Made by a program: the position numbers and the translations under genes. The notes under the pieces were generated by a model. It made no database searches. It saw only the letters and a program-made list of their open reading frames with translations, and had not been told where the DNA came from. A stretch of 64,000 nucleotides of DNA from Nitrospira sp. Its GTDB lineage: Bacteria > Nitrospirota > Nitrospiria > Nitrospirales > Nitrospiraceae. The stretch lies in the NCBI GenBank assembly GCA_024998595.1, contig JACOEK010000007.1, positions 62,001 to 126,000 on the forward strand, in the 5' to 3' direction. Numbering within the stretch: position 1 is the stretch's first letter; every line of letters begins with the position of its first letter. Of the stretch, positions 27,260 to 37,117 are shown piece after piece.

Positions 27260-28323
27260 CGCCAATGCTGCAATCTTGGTTGCGATGGGTTGGGTATCCG
27301 TATGAGCTGGCGGCCAGGCTCCGCCTGTGGGGGTACGAACAGGGCTGGTTTCAGACGCATCGGTTGCCACGTCCCGTGATCAGCATCGGAAATCTCACCG
27401 TAGGCGGCACGGGTAAAACGCCCGTCGTCATGCATGTCGTCGATCGATTGATCGCTCAGGGCAAACGTGTCGCCATCTTAAGTCGCGGGTATCGGCGTCG
27501 CAGCAAGGCTCCGCAGGTGCTCGTATCGGACGGGCGGCAGGTATTGGTGGGACCGGAAGAGGCCGGCGATGAACCCTATCTCATGGCACGCCGTTGCCCT
27601 CAGGCGGTGGTGGCGGTTGGCGCGGACCGGTATGCGCTCGGCCAGTGGGTGTTGAGCCGTCTGCCCGTGGATTGTTTTGTCTTGGATGACGGCTTTCAGC
27701 ATGTCCAGCTCCACCGTGATGTGAATCTGTTGCTGGTGGATGCCACGGATCCTGCCGGTCTACGAGCGACCTTGCCGATCGGTCGCTTACGGGAACCCCT
27801 CTCAGCGGCAGCCCGCGCCTCAGCTGTGCTCATCACTAGAGTCGATCGCGAACAGGCTGGGAATCAGATTTGGCGACAGCTGCAGCAGGCCTGTCCGACC
27901 CTTTCGCCTCCGGTCTCTGTGGGGTTTCCGGCGGAGGAATTCCGACGCGTGGGACGGGATGAACGACGTCCGCTAGATGCGTTTCACGGCCAGTCGGCAG
28001 TAATTTTCAGCGGGATCGGCAATGCCGGGTCCTTCCACGCCTTGGTGGCGGGCTTGGGAATTACCGTCATCGAGACGCTGGCATTTCCCGACCATGTGCA
28101 CTATACCGATGCCATGATGGAAATGATTCGCGCCAGAGCAAAAGCCGGCGGCGTCGATCTGCTGGTGACGACGGAAAAGGACGCAGACAAGGTCGCGCCC
28201 TTTCTGACGGCTGATGACGCTTGTTGGGCCGTCCGGCTTCGCACGCAAATTGTTTCCGGGCAGGAACGGCTGGAGCGGCTTTTGAATCTTAATCCGGAAC
28301 ACAGGTCGGCGAGCCATGCGTAA
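27256..28323 (+). CDS. lpxK: tetraacyldisaccharide 4'-kinase
   Basis: 355 residues. Phosphorylates the 4' position of the lipid A disaccharide. P-loop GNLTVGGTGKTPVV near residues 47-60, LSRGYRRRSK, VGDEPYLMA-equivalent AGDEPYLMARRCPQAVV, DCFVLDDGFQHVQLHRDVNLLLVD, PIGRLREPL, FSGIGNAGSF and a late VTTEKDADKVA. Full length for the family. Overlaps waaA by four bases and the next gene by eight, so translation is probably coupled along this run. Confidence 0.95.
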   Translation: MTPMLQSWLRWVGYPYELAARLRLWGYEQGWFQTHRLPRPVISIGNLTVGGTGKTPVVMHVVDRLIAQGKRVAILSRGYRRRSKAPQVLVSDGRQVLVGPEEAGDEPYLMARRCPQAVVAVGADRYALGQWVLSRLPVDCFVLDDGFQHVQLHRDVNLLLVDATDPAGLRATLPIGRLREPLSAAARASAVLITRVDREQAGNQIWRQLQQACPTLSPPVSVGFPAEEFRRVGRDERRPLDAFHGQSAVIFSGIGNAGSFHALVAGLGITVIETLAFPDHVHYTDAMMEMIRARAKAGGVDLLVTTEKDADKVAPFLTADDACWAVRLRTQIVSGQERLERLLNLNPEHRSASHA

Positions 28324-30007
28324 GGAAGAGATCCGGCGCATCGTCGTTCGCGGCCCCAACTGGCTGGGCGATGCCGTCATGTGTGAACCGGCCTTGAGTC
28401 AGGTGCGGGCGCTGTTTCCGCAGGCTGAGATTACGCTCCTCGTCAAGCCGGCCATTGCGGATCTGCTGGCGCAGCATCCGGCGGTGAATCGCACCTTGGT
28501 GTATGACGACCGGGGACGTCATGCGGGGTTGACCGGCAAATGGACTCTGGCCGGTGTCTTACGGCGGCATCGATTCAATCTCGCCATTCTGTTCCAGAAT
28601 GCGTTTGAGGCGGCGCTGATTAGCTTCCTGGCCGGCATTCCCCGGCGATTCGGCTATGCCACGGACGGGCGGAGCCTCTTGCTGACCGATCCGGTCGTGG
28701 TGCCGCCGCGCAGCGCGCAGCGACATCAGGTCGAGTACTATTGGGACCTGCTCAAACCCTTGGGAGGGCAGGGCCAGGCGCCGTCGCCGCGTCTCTTTGT
28801 GACGCCCGAAGAATCCGCATTGATCGCCCGCCGGTTGGCTGAGGCCGGAATCGGTTCGTCGGATCTGGTCATCGGTGTGAATCCCGGTTCGACCTACGGC
28901 CATGCCAAACGATGGTTGCCGGATCGATATGCCGAGGTCGTCAATCGTGTGGTCCAGGATGCGCAGACCCACTCGGGAGCCCGGGTCGGTGTGGCGATTG
29001 TGGGAGCCAAGGGCGAAGAAGCATTGGGCAAAGCCATTGCCGATCAAATCAACACCCGTACAGTCGTCTGTTCCGGTCAGACCACGGTGCGGGAATTGAT
29101 GGCGCTGGTGAAGCGTTGCCAGTTGTTTTTGACGAACGATACGGGACCCATGCATGTGGCGGCGGCCTTCAACGTTCCCCTGGTGGCGGTGTTCGGTCCG
29201 ACCGATTGGCAGACGACGTCGCCGTTCGGCGTTAAGGCGCAACTGGTTCGGCAACCGGTGTCGTGCGCGCCATGCCTGTTACGGGAATGTCCCATCGATC
29301 ACCGGTGCATGACCGGCGTCACGGTGGAGCAGGTGCATGGCGCGGCGTCGCGACATCTCCCGCTCGCGGCTCCTCCCTCGGTACGTGAGCCCGACGCTGC
29401 GATACCTGTCCTGTCACCCACGGCGTTGGCAGGGGTCACCGTGTTTCTGGATCGCGATGGGACATTGAATGTCGATACCGGGTATGTAAAGACACCGGAG
29501 GAATTCACGCTGTTTCCCGGTGTCGGCGCGGCGCTCGCGAGACTGAAAGGCGGCGGTGCCAAGCTGGTCGTGGTGACGAATCAGTCCGGAGTGGGGCGAG
29601 GATACTTCGGCTCCAAGGATCTTGAAGCCATCCATAACAAGTTGCGACTCTTGTTGGCCGAAGACGGCGTGACGCTCGACGGCTTGTACTTCTGCCCCCA
29701 TCATCCGGACGATCGCTGTAATTGCCGGAAGCCGTCGCGAGGCATGGTCGATCGGGCCCTGGCCGAATTACAGGTGGACTTGAGTCGTGCCTATGTCGTG
29801 GGAGACAGTGTGCGTGATGTCGAATTGGCCAAGCAGGTCGGCGCGCGAGCGGTGCTGGTCATGACCGGTCCGTCCGGAGCGGAGGCGTTGGCCGATTTGA
29901 CGGCGCGAAATCTTTCGCCGGACCATGTGGCCGCCGACCTGTCGCATGCGGTTGAATGGACCATTGCCCATGCGACGCGCAAGCCGGCCGCCGACGTGAC
30001 GCGTTGA
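28316..30007 (+). CDS. fusion: LPS heptosyltransferase II (WaaF) + heptose-bisphosphate phosphatase (GmhB)
   Basis: 563 residues with two enzymes in one chain. Residues 1-350 are a GT9 heptosyltransferase of the WaaF type: VRGPNWLGDAVM near the start, NPGSTYGHAKRWLPDRYAEV, LTNDTGPMHVAAAFNVPLVAVFG. Residues 373-555 are a HAD-family D-glycero-D-manno-heptose 1,7-bisphosphate 7-phosphatase: FLDRDGTLN with D379 and D381, TNQSGVGRGYF, a zinc site in CPHHPDDRCNC (C460, C468, C470), RKPSRGM and VGDSVRDVELA. GmhB makes a precursor of ADP-heptose and WaaF uses ADP-heptose, so both act in the same pathway though not in consecutive steps. The linker at 350-372 is proline/alanine-rich. Confidence 0.93.
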   Translation: MRKEEIRRIVVRGPNWLGDAVMCEPALSQVRALFPQAEITLLVKPAIADLLAQHPAVNRTLVYDDRGRHAGLTGKWTLAGVLRRHRFNLAILFQNAFEAALISFLAGIPRRFGYATDGRSLLLTDPVVVPPRSAQRHQVEYYWDLLKPLGGQGQAPSPRLFVTPEESALIARRLAEAGIGSSDLVIGVNPGSTYGHAKRWLPDRYAEVVNRVVQDAQTHSGARVGVAIVGAKGEEALGKAIADQINTRTVVCSGQTTVRELMALVKRCQLFLTNDTGPMHVAAAFNVPLVAVFGPTDWQTTSPFGVKAQLVRQPVSCAPCLLRECPIDHRCMTGVTVEQVHGAASRHLPLAAPPSVREPDAAIPVLSPTALAGVTVFLDRDGTLNVDTGYVKTPEEFTLFPGVGAALARLKGGGAKLVVVTNQSGVGRGYFGSKDLEAIHNKLRLLLAEDGVTLDGLYFCPHHPDDRCNCRKPSRGMVDRALAELQVDLSRAYVVGDSVRDVELAKQVGARAVLVMTGPSGAEALADLTARNLSPDHVAADLSHAVEWTIAHATRKPAADVTR

Positions 30008-30033
30008 GCGAGAGCATCATCTCTGGTGGCCGA

Positions 30034-31077
30034 ATGACCGAGCCAGTCCGCCGCATCCTGCTCATCAAACCCAGTTCGCTTGGCGACATCGTGCATGCGA
30101 TGCCGACTCTGGCCGCGCTGCGCGAACGGTTTCCTCAGGCCGAGGTGACATGGCTGGTCAAGCGGCAATGGGCCCCGCTGGTGGAGGTCATCGACGGAGT
30201 CGATCAGATCTGTGCGGTGGAGCAGGGGCTGATGGGCTGGTTGGGCCGGGTGCCGGACCTCCGCGCGGCCGGGTTCGATCTGGTCGTCGATCTGCAGGGA
30301 TTGTTCAGAAGCGGCGTCATGGCCTGGCTGACCGGCTGCGGCCGGCGGGTAGGATTTGCCAACGGACGCGAAGGAAGTCCCTGGTTCTATACCCAACGGG
30401 TGGCCGTCTCCGTCGCGCCGATGCATGCCGTGGACCGGTATCTGTTGGTGGCGGAGGCGCTGGGTGCAGCGCGTCCGAAGGTGCCGCGATTTGATTTCCT
30501 TGATCGTCCTGAAGACGGTCAGGCCGCGGAAGCGATACTGAGTGCAGCGGGTCTCGCGCGCTCGTCTCCGTGGATCGCGATGAACGTGTCCGCGCGTTGG
30601 GAAACGAAGCGCTGGCCGCCGCAGCAGTTTGCCGAGGCGGCTGATCGATTGGCCGATGCGCAGGGCATCCCGATCGTGTTTATGGGAGGTCCTGGGGAGC
30701 GACCGGAGACGCATGCCGTCATGGCGCGTATGCGCACGAAAGCGATTGATCTGACGGGACAGACCCCTGTAGGCTTACTGCCCAGTTTGTTGCGCCGCGC
30801 GGCCCTACTGCTGACGAACGATTCAGGGCCGATGCATATTGCGGCGGCGGTCGGCACTCCGGTCGTGGCACTGTTCGGCCCGACCGATCCGGTGAAAACA
30901 GGCCCCTATGGACCGGGACATGTCGTCTTGTCCCATGCGGTCGAATGCAGGCCCTGTTTTCGTCGTGAGTGCTCCCGCGCCGTCACGCTCGAATGCTTGA
31001 CCGGCGTGACTCCGGAGCAGGTGGTGCGCGCGGTGCAGCAGCAGCTTGGACGATCACGTCAGTCAGGATCATCGTGA
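30034..31077 (+). CDS. waaC: LPS heptosyltransferase I-like (GT9)
   Basis: 347 residues from ATG 30034. Motifs: ILLIKPSSLGDIVHAMPTLAAL with the conserved Asp of GT9, VVDLQGLFRSGVMAWL, NVSARWETKRWPPQQFAEA, VGLLPSLLRRAALLLTNDSGPMHIAAAVGTPVVALFGPTDP. The KPSSLGDIVH start is typical of WaaC, which adds the first heptose to Kdo. Upstream in-frame codons to 29956 overlap the fusion gene and add unconserved residues, so MTEPVRRILL is preferred. Overlaps the next gene as GTGA. Confidence 0.88.
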   Translation: MTEPVRRILLIKPSSLGDIVHAMPTLAALRERFPQAEVTWLVKRQWAPLVEVIDGVDQICAVEQGLMGWLGRVPDLRAAGFDLVVDLQGLFRSGVMAWLTGCGRRVGFANGREGSPWFYTQRVAVSVAPMHAVDRYLLVAEALGAARPKVPRFDFLDRPEDGQAAEAILSAAGLARSSPWIAMNVSARWETKRWPPQQFAEAADRLADAQGIPIVFMGGPGERPETHAVMARMRTKAIDLTGQTPVGLLPSLLRRAALLLTNDSGPMHIAAAVGTPVVALFGPTDPVKTGPYGPGHVVLSHAVECRPCFRRECSRAVTLECLTGVTPEQVVRAVQQQLGRSRQSGSS

Positions 31078-32177
31078 ATATTCTCATTGCGGAATCCAGC
31101 ATGGCGGTCGGCGGCCAGGAACTCGCCGTCCTGCTGCATGCCGAACGATTGGCGGCGCGCGGCCATCGCATCCGCCTGGTGTTGGAGCCGCGCAGTCCCA
31201 TCATGGCGATGGCCAAAGAGCGTGGGCTCCCGGTGGAGCCCTTCGTGATGCGGCAATGGCGCCTGCCGCTGTCTCTTCTCGCTTTTCGGCGGCTGCTCAA
31301 GCGGGAACGGCCCGACATCGTTCACGTCAACAGCTCGCGGGACAGTTGGATCGCAGCGCTCTCCACACGTGTCCTCGATCCGCGGCCGAAAGTCATTCGT
31401 ACCCGCCATATCTCGGCGCCGCTCAATAAGAATGCCACGACGCATCTGTTGTACCGGCGCTTGTTCGACATGGTGATCGTGACCGGCGGGGAACGAAACC
31501 GGCAGGACCTGATTCATCGAGACGGCCTTTCGCCGGATCGCGTGGCGTCTTTTCCGATCGGTTTGGATGTGGAACAGTTTTCGCCTGCGCCACCGCAGCG
31601 GGATATCCGCGCCGAGCTCGGCATTCCGTCAGGACATTTGCTGGTCGGGATGATTTCCTACCTGCGGGACTACAAAGGCCACCGCTATCTGGTTGAGGCG
31701 GCAGCCAAGGTGTTGAAGCAACATCCGGCCGCTGCCTTCCTCATCGTGGGAGAAGGGCCGGAGGAGCAGAACATTCGCGCCCAAATCGAGCGCCTCGGAC
31801 TGACAACCGATATCCGCATGCTGGGATTCCGTGACGATCTCCTGGATGTGTTCCGGTCGTTGAACCTGTTTGTGATTCCCACGGTGGAAGGCGATACGAT
31901 TCCCCAGGTGCTGATGCAAGCCCTGGCGATCGGTCTGCCGGTCGTGTCGACGACCACCGGTTCGATTCCCGATGTCGTGGCCGACGGAGAGTCTGGTTTT
32001 CTCGTTCCGCCCCGCGATCCGGATGCGTTGGCTGACGGCATCATTCGACTCTTGAAAGATCCAGAGCTTCGTGCGGCGATGGGGAAACGTGGACGTCACA
32101 CCGTGGAACAGTCCTATTCGATCGACCGGATGGTGGATGAATTGGAACGGGTCTATCGGAAGGTGCTCACGTCATGA
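31074..32177 (+). CDS. GT4-family glycosyltransferase
   Basis: 367 residues from GTG 31074, overlapping the waaC stop by four bases. GT-B fold: N-terminal domain begins NILIAESSMAVGGQELAVL, HVNSSRDSWIAAL; C-terminal domain has IGLDVEQFSP, VGMISYLRDYKGHRYLVEA, LIVGEGPEEQNI, and the donor-site stretch FVIPTVEGDTIPQVLMQALAIGLPVVST. Likely a retaining transferase acting on LPS core at the cytoplasmic face. Sugar and linkage cannot be read. Sits inside the core-synthesis run, overlapping the next gene by four bases. Confidence 0.87.
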   Translation: MNILIAESSMAVGGQELAVLLHAERLAARGHRIRLVLEPRSPIMAMAKERGLPVEPFVMRQWRLPLSLLAFRRLLKRERPDIVHVNSSRDSWIAALSTRVLDPRPKVIRTRHISAPLNKNATTHLLYRRLFDMVIVTGGERNRQDLIHRDGLSPDRVASFPIGLDVEQFSPAPPQRDIRAELGIPSGHLLVGMISYLRDYKGHRYLVEAAAKVLKQHPAAAFLIVGEGPEEQNIRAQIERLGLTTDIRMLGFRDDLLDVFRSLNLFVIPTVEGDTIPQVLMQALAIGLPVVSTTTGSIPDVVADGESGFLVPPRDPDALADGIIRLLKDPELRAAMGKRGRHTVEQSYSIDRMVDELERVYRKVLTS

Positions 32178-34315
32178 TGCAACGATGGGCCGAGGCTCGA
32201 GCGTCCATCCGCAAGAGCGTCTTGTTCTGGTGGATCCTGTTCGTCGTCATCCAAATGGCGGAGCGGGTGTTTCTGCTGCGTGATGCGCTTGAACAGGAGA
32301 CGCCGACGCCCGAGCTGTTGCTCAAGACCCTGCTGGTCGGTGTGCGAGGGGATTTCATCACCGCGACCTTCGCTTTGGTACTGGCCGGGGTCGGGGCCGG
32401 CCTCTATGCGCTGCTGAGGCACGGATGGGCCGGATGGGCTCAATCCACGCGGTTGTTCGCGCATTCGTTTCGCCCCGCATTCCACGTGGGGTGTGTGCTC
32501 GCCGGCATGCTTCTGTTCGTGCTCCTGTGTGTGGATATGGGGTACTACGGATTCAATCACCAACACATGGATTTTGTATTTCTTGAGTACATCGGCGATC
32601 TCCTTGCTCCGGCTGCGACGACAGAGGGAACCAATGTGCAGGCGATGCAGCAGACCAGCGCCGAGTTGGAGGCGACCGGAAAATGGGCCTGGCGGTTGAC
32701 CCTGTTTCTGGCCATTCAAGCGACGGGCATTGGCTTATGGTGGTGGAGCTTTTCCAGCGCGGTTGTGCCGGCGCTGGACCGATGGCGCCCGGGTTCGGGT
32801 TTTCAGGCCAATGCGCTCCTGGTTGTGGCACTGGTGGCTGGAGGCGCGGGGTTTCACCATTCCGGTCCCTATGGCATTCGCATCGCGCCGATAGGCAGCA
32901 TGGTGTATTACACGCTGGCGCAAAACCCGGTGCTGTTTGCCGCCGAGGCCTTGCGCATTGCGGTGGTGTCGCGCAACCCGATCGAACGCCGGGCGAATAC
33001 CGAGGCCATGCCGTATGACGTGGCCGTGCGGACCGCGCAACAACTGCTGGGGCCCGGCGAGACGTTTGTGGATCCTCGCTATCCGTTCGTACGGACGGCG
33101 ACGCCGTCTTCCAATGGCGTGCAATTACCGAAGCCGGCCAACATCCTATTGGTATTTCTCGAAGGACTGGATCGCCGCTATCTGGGACAGACCTACGGCG
33201 AGGTGAAGGGCACCCCCTTCCTCGACCGACTGAAACACGATAGCGTCTATTTCCAGAATTTTTTCTCGAATGGGGTTCAGACCTCCCGGGGACTATTCGC
33301 AACGCTCTGCAGTACGTTTCCGCGACAAGGCGCCTCGGCGATGAAGACGCGGTACGCCCATGACTACCTCTGCCTGCCGTCTCTTCTGCAACGTCAGGGG
33401 TACAGTACCGAAATGGTGATCGGTCAGCATCGGGACCTGAACCGGCTGCAGACATTCGTGGCCCGCAATGGCTTGCAGCAACTGCTGGACGAGGGGGACT
33501 TCCCCGCCAATGCGGAACGGGCCGGACTGGGCATTGTCGATGGAGCGCTGTTCGACCTCTGTTACGAGCGGATCAAGCAGCGCCAATCCCAGGGGAAGCC
33601 GTTTTTTCTCACTACGCTCACCTTATCGACGCATCACCCCTTCGCTGCGCCCTTGAACCATCCCGAGGTTCAACTGCTGCAGCAACAGGTGCAGGACAAG
33701 TACGTCGCGGCCTTGCGCTATACGGATCTCGAGCTGGAGCGGGTCTTCACGAGGCTTGTCCGCGAGGGATTACTGCGCAATACGGTCGTCGTGATTCTGG
33801 GGGATCATGGCCGCCACGAACCGGTGGGGGGATCCGATATCGAGCGAAAGGTCGGGCATTTCGCCTCTCCGTTGTTCATCTGGATGGATGAGTCGTTGCG
33901 GACCCCTGCGACCTATCGGCCCCGGACCGTAAATACCATCGCCAGTCAGGTGGATCTGGCTCCGACCCTGTTGTCATTAACCAGGGGACTTCCGGCGATG
34001 AGCTCGTTTGCGGGACATGATGTGAGCTGCGCGCTGGTGCGAGACTGTCTGCCGGATCAGGTGGCCTATCTGACGAGCGTGTACGACAATCTGGTCGGGC
34101 TTGCCAGTGCAGAGGGCCTCTTGTTGTATTCGTTTGCGACGGAAACCTTTCAGGAAGCCACGCTGACCTTCGAGCCGATGCCCGATGAACAACCGGCTGG
34201 CAGGCGGCTGTCGATTGCTCGTGATCGGCAGTTGATGGCGTTATATGAAGTGGCGAATATGGCGCTGGATTCCAACCGTCTCTGGTCCTGGCGGGAGTTC
34301 GGGACCCGCTTGTGA
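32174..34315 (+). CDS. LtaS/OpgB-like sulfatase-fold phosphotransferase, membrane protein
   Basis: 713 residues. Five N-terminal membrane helices (about 13-35, 55-82, 98-120, 172-192, 210-226), then a large periplasmic sulfatase-fold domain: ILLVFLEGLDRRYLG, the nucleophile Thr in NGVQTSRGLFATLCSTFP, SALMKT-equivalent ASAMKTRYAHDYLCL, FLTTLTLSTHHPF, VVVILGDHGRHEP. Family members transfer phosphoglycerol or phosphoethanolamine from a phospholipid to a glycan or lipid A. In an LPS-core operon, modification of LPS core or lipid A at the outer face of the inner membrane is the natural guess. The donor headgroup cannot be told from the sequence. Confidence 0.85.
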   Translation: MMQRWAEARASIRKSVLFWWILFVVIQMAERVFLLRDALEQETPTPELLLKTLLVGVRGDFITATFALVLAGVGAGLYALLRHGWAGWAQSTRLFAHSFRPAFHVGCVLAGMLLFVLLCVDMGYYGFNHQHMDFVFLEYIGDLLAPAATTEGTNVQAMQQTSAELEATGKWAWRLTLFLAIQATGIGLWWWSFSSAVVPALDRWRPGSGFQANALLVVALVAGGAGFHHSGPYGIRIAPIGSMVYYTLAQNPVLFAAEALRIAVVSRNPIERRANTEAMPYDVAVRTAQQLLGPGETFVDPRYPFVRTATPSSNGVQLPKPANILLVFLEGLDRRYLGQTYGEVKGTPFLDRLKHDSVYFQNFFSNGVQTSRGLFATLCSTFPRQGASAMKTRYAHDYLCLPSLLQRQGYSTEMVIGQHRDLNRLQTFVARNGLQQLLDEGDFPANAERAGLGIVDGALFDLCYERIKQRQSQGKPFFLTTLTLSTHHPFAAPLNHPEVQLLQQQVQDKYVAALRYTDLELERVFTRLVREGLLRNTVVVILGDHGRHEPVGGSDIERKVGHFASPLFIWMDESLRTPATYRPRTVNTIASQVDLAPTLLSLTRGLPAMSSFAGHDVSCALVRDCLPDQVAYLTSVYDNLVGLASAEGLLLYSFATETFQEATLTFEPMPDEQPAGRRLSIARDRQLMALYEVANMALDSNRLWSWREFGTRL

Positions 34316-34368
34316 CCGGTCAGCAGCCGGAGTTCATCGTCGAAGTAATTTGAAAAGGACCACTCTCC

Positions 34369-35964
34369 GTGGATCACATACCGGTATCGGCTGTCGTCAT
34401 TGCCTACAACGACGAACCCAACATGCGGGCCTGCCTGGAATCCATCACTTGGGCGGATGAAATCATCGTGGTGGATTCTCACAGCACTGACGCCACCGAA
34501 CGCATTAGTCGCGAGTTCACGGACAAGGTCTACCAGCACGACTTCCACGGGTTCGGCCGTCTCAGGAACGAAGCTCTGGCGCATGCCACGCACGACTGGG
34601 TATTCAGTCTGGATACCGATGAGCGGGCGACGCCGGAGTTGCGCGACGAGATTCGGCGTCTGTTGGCCGCGGGGCCGGAGGCCGACGCCTATTTCGTGCC
34701 GCGAAAGAATTATTTTCTCGGGCGCTGGATCAAACATTGCGGCTGGTTCCCCGACTATCGACAACCACAATTGTTCCGCAAAAGCAGGCTGCGCTATCGA
34801 GATGAGCTCGTTCATGAGAGTTTTGACCTGGACGGGCGACTGGGTTATATGACGGCCACCGCGCTGCAGTATCCTTTCCGGGACATCGATCATTACCTGG
34901 CCAAGCAGGAGCGGTATTCAGATCTCATGGCGCGGCGCATGGTTGAACAGGGGCGTGCATTCTCCCCGCATCAGTTGATCTCCCACCCCTGTTTCACATT
35001 TCTGAAGATGTATGTCGGGCGCAAGGGTTGTTTGGATGGAGTGCCCGGCCTCATTTTGTCTGGTCTCTACGCCTATTATACGTTCATCAAGTACGCGCGG
35101 TTTTGGGAACTTCAGGCGCAGGCGGTCCCGCAGCCGAACCAGACTGCGCCGGTGAAAGAAGGCCAGGAACACCCAGTGCAAGGTGAAGCAGAACAGGGCA
35201 GCATGACGATTGCGGCGGTGGTCATCACCAAGGATGAAGAAAAGAATATTGCCGACTGTCTCGAGTCCCTGCGCTGGGCCGACGAGCTGATCGTCGTGGA
35301 TGCAGAAAGCCGGGATCGGACGGTGGAGCTGGCCAAACAGTACACCTCGAAAGTGTTTATCCGGCCATGGCCCGGGTACGGACCGCAAAAGAACTTCGGG
35401 ATTGACCAGGCCGGAGCAGACTGGATCTTAGTGGTCGATGCGGACGAGCGGGTGCCGGACGCCCTGCGGCGTGAGATCCAAGCCCTGGTGACCGGTCGGC
35501 CGTCTGCCGTCATCGGGGGCTACGAAATCCCCCGCCGAAATTTTTTTTACGGGAAATGGATTCAAGGCGGCGGGTTGTATCCGGACTATCAACTGCGGCT
35601 GTTCCGCAAGACGACCGGCCGATACGACGATGTGCGGCTACACGAAAACCTCGTACTAAGCGGCCGGCGGGAGCGTCTTCAGGAGCCATTCATTCATTAC
35701 AGCATGCCCACCGTGAATCATCACATTCGCAAGATGATGCGGTATACCACGCTCGGCGCTGACGAAAAGCTAAAGCGTGTCCGCCATATCAGTGGCTGGA
35801 CTATTGCCACGCATCACCTCGGCACCATTCTGAAAACCCTGTTCAAGCGCGGCGGGTATCGAGATGGTGTGCATGGGCTGGTAGTAGCGATGTTCGCCGG
35901 CCTTCATACCTTCGTCAAATACGCGAAGGCCTGGGAGCGGTTGAATGTCAGGCGCGGCGCATGA
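34369..35964 (+). CDS. tandem double GT2 glycosyltransferase (two WaaE/KdtX-like domains)
   Basis: 531 residues with two complete, similar domains. Domain 1 (about 4-265): VSAVVIAYNDEPNMRACLES, ADEIIVVDSHSTDATERI, FSLDTDERATPEL, FPDYRQPQLFRKSRLRYRDE, VHESF. Domain 2 (about 280-531): IAAVVITKDEEKNIADCLES, ADELIVVDAESRDRTVEL, LVVDADERVPDAL, YPDYQLRLFRKTTGRYDD, VRLHENL. Both keep the DxDE metal site and the LHE/VHE segment, so both may be active and add two successive sugars to the core. The WaaE/KdtX family usually has one domain of about 260 residues. GTG 34369 has AAAAGGA upstream. A 53-base gap separates it from the phosphotransferase gene. Confidence 0.88.
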   Translation: MDHIPVSAVVIAYNDEPNMRACLESITWADEIIVVDSHSTDATERISREFTDKVYQHDFHGFGRLRNEALAHATHDWVFSLDTDERATPELRDEIRRLLAAGPEADAYFVPRKNYFLGRWIKHCGWFPDYRQPQLFRKSRLRYRDELVHESFDLDGRLGYMTATALQYPFRDIDHYLAKQERYSDLMARRMVEQGRAFSPHQLISHPCFTFLKMYVGRKGCLDGVPGLILSGLYAYYTFIKYARFWELQAQAVPQPNQTAPVKEGQEHPVQGEAEQGSMTIAAVVITKDEEKNIADCLESLRWADELIVVDAESRDRTVELAKQYTSKVFIRPWPGYGPQKNFGIDQAGADWILVVDADERVPDALRREIQALVTGRPSAVIGGYEIPRRNFFYGKWIQGGGLYPDYQLRLFRKTTGRYDDVRLHENLVLSGRRERLQEPFIHYSMPTVNHHIRKMMRYTTLGADEKLKRVRHISGWTIATHHLGTILKTLFKRGGYRDGVHGLVVAMFAGLHTFVKYAKAWERLNVRRGA

Positions 35965-36013
35965 ATTCAACCGCCACGTTTCGTCGGCCTTCGCTTGAGG
36001 TCACTGTCGTCTG

Positions 36014-37117
36014 ATGCGTATCGGGATCGACGCGGCCTCATTGGTGGGAGATAAGGGCGGTGTTGGCTGGCATACCCATCATCTGCTGAAGGCCTTGCTG
36101 GCACTCGACGAGAAAACGGACTATGTCGGCTACCTCCGGCCCGGATCGCTGCAAGCCGGTCAACTGAGCGGTTGGCCGCCGACCTCAGGCCTGCGCTGGA
36201 TCGAGACGCCGCGGTGGTTGATGTCCTGGCGCGCCCGGTGGGATCGTCTGGATCTGTACCACGGTCCCAACTTCAAGATGCATACGACGGGACGCTACGG
36301 GGGAATCGTCACCATTCATGACCTGTGGCTGGTCCGGCACCCCGAATATTCGCGAAAACTGTTGGGCCAGGCCGGTTCATCCAAGCGGGCCATCGCGACG
36401 GCAAACCGGGCGCGGAAGGTTGTGACGGTGTCGGAGTTTTCGGCGCGAGAGATCGAATCCTTGTATGGCGTTCCGCGAGACCATGTGAGGGTCATTCACA
36501 ACGGCGTGTCTGAAGAGTTCACTCCCCTGTGCAATGACCAGGTCAAGGCGGAGTTGCGGACACGTTGGTCTATTGCGTCGGCCGGCTTCATTCTCTTTGT
36601 CGGCGGGGCGGACCCGAGAAAAAACCACGCGGGATTTCTGAAGGCCGTGGCCATCTGCCGTTCGCAGCTGGGGGGACGGGCTGTCGTGCTGGTCGGGGAC
36701 GCGGAGCATCCGCAGGGAAGTTATGCCGCGACGGCTCAGTCGCTCGGCTTGGCGCAGGAGGTTCGTTGCACCGGGCGTCTTGACCGTGAAGACCTGCGGA
36801 AGTTGTATTCCTGCACCGATCTGTTCGTGTTCCCGTCCCTATACGAGGGATTCGGTATGCCGGTTCTGGAGGCGATGGCCTGTGGGGCGCCGACCATTAC
36901 GTCGTCAACCTCGTCCTTGCCTGAGGTGGCAGGTGACGCGGCGCTGCTGGTCGATCCCGACGATGTGGAGGGATTGGCCCAAGCGATGGTGAACATCGTG
37001 TCCGATGCGGATCTTCAGCGGAACCTGCGGCAGCGTGGATACGAACGGGCTCGGCTCTTTACGTGGCAGCGCGCGGCACGGTCGACCAGTGCCCTCTATC
37101 ACGAGCTCTGCACATGA
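36014..37117 (+). CDS. GT4-family glycosyltransferase
   Basis: 367 residues. GT-B fold with [20 protein letters not shown] at the start, [65 protein letters not shown], and the donor-binding [19 protein letters not shown]. The GG-G-W-H start and the YEGFG motif are typical of mannosyl- or rhamnosyltransferases of this family, but the sugar is not certain. GAGG lies upstream of the ATG. Its stop overlaps the next start as ATGA. Confidence 0.87.
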   Translation: MRIGIDAASLVGDKGGVGWHTHHLLKALLALDEKTDYVGYLRPGSLQAGQLSGWPPTSGLRWIETPRWLMSWRARWDRLDLYHGPNFKMHTTGRYGGIVTIHDLWLVRHPEYSRKLLGQAGSSKRAIATANRARKVVTVSEFSAREIESLYGVPRDHVRVIHNGVSEEFTPLCNDQVKAELRTRWSIASAGFILFVGGADPRKNHAGFLKAVAICRSQLGGRAVVLVGDAEHPQGSYAATAQSLGLAQEVRCTGRLDREDLRKLYSCTDLFVFPSLYEGFGMPVLEAMACGAPTITSSTSSLPEVAGDAALLVDPDDVEGLAQAMVNIVSDADLQRNLRQRGYERARLFTWQRAARSTSALYHELCT

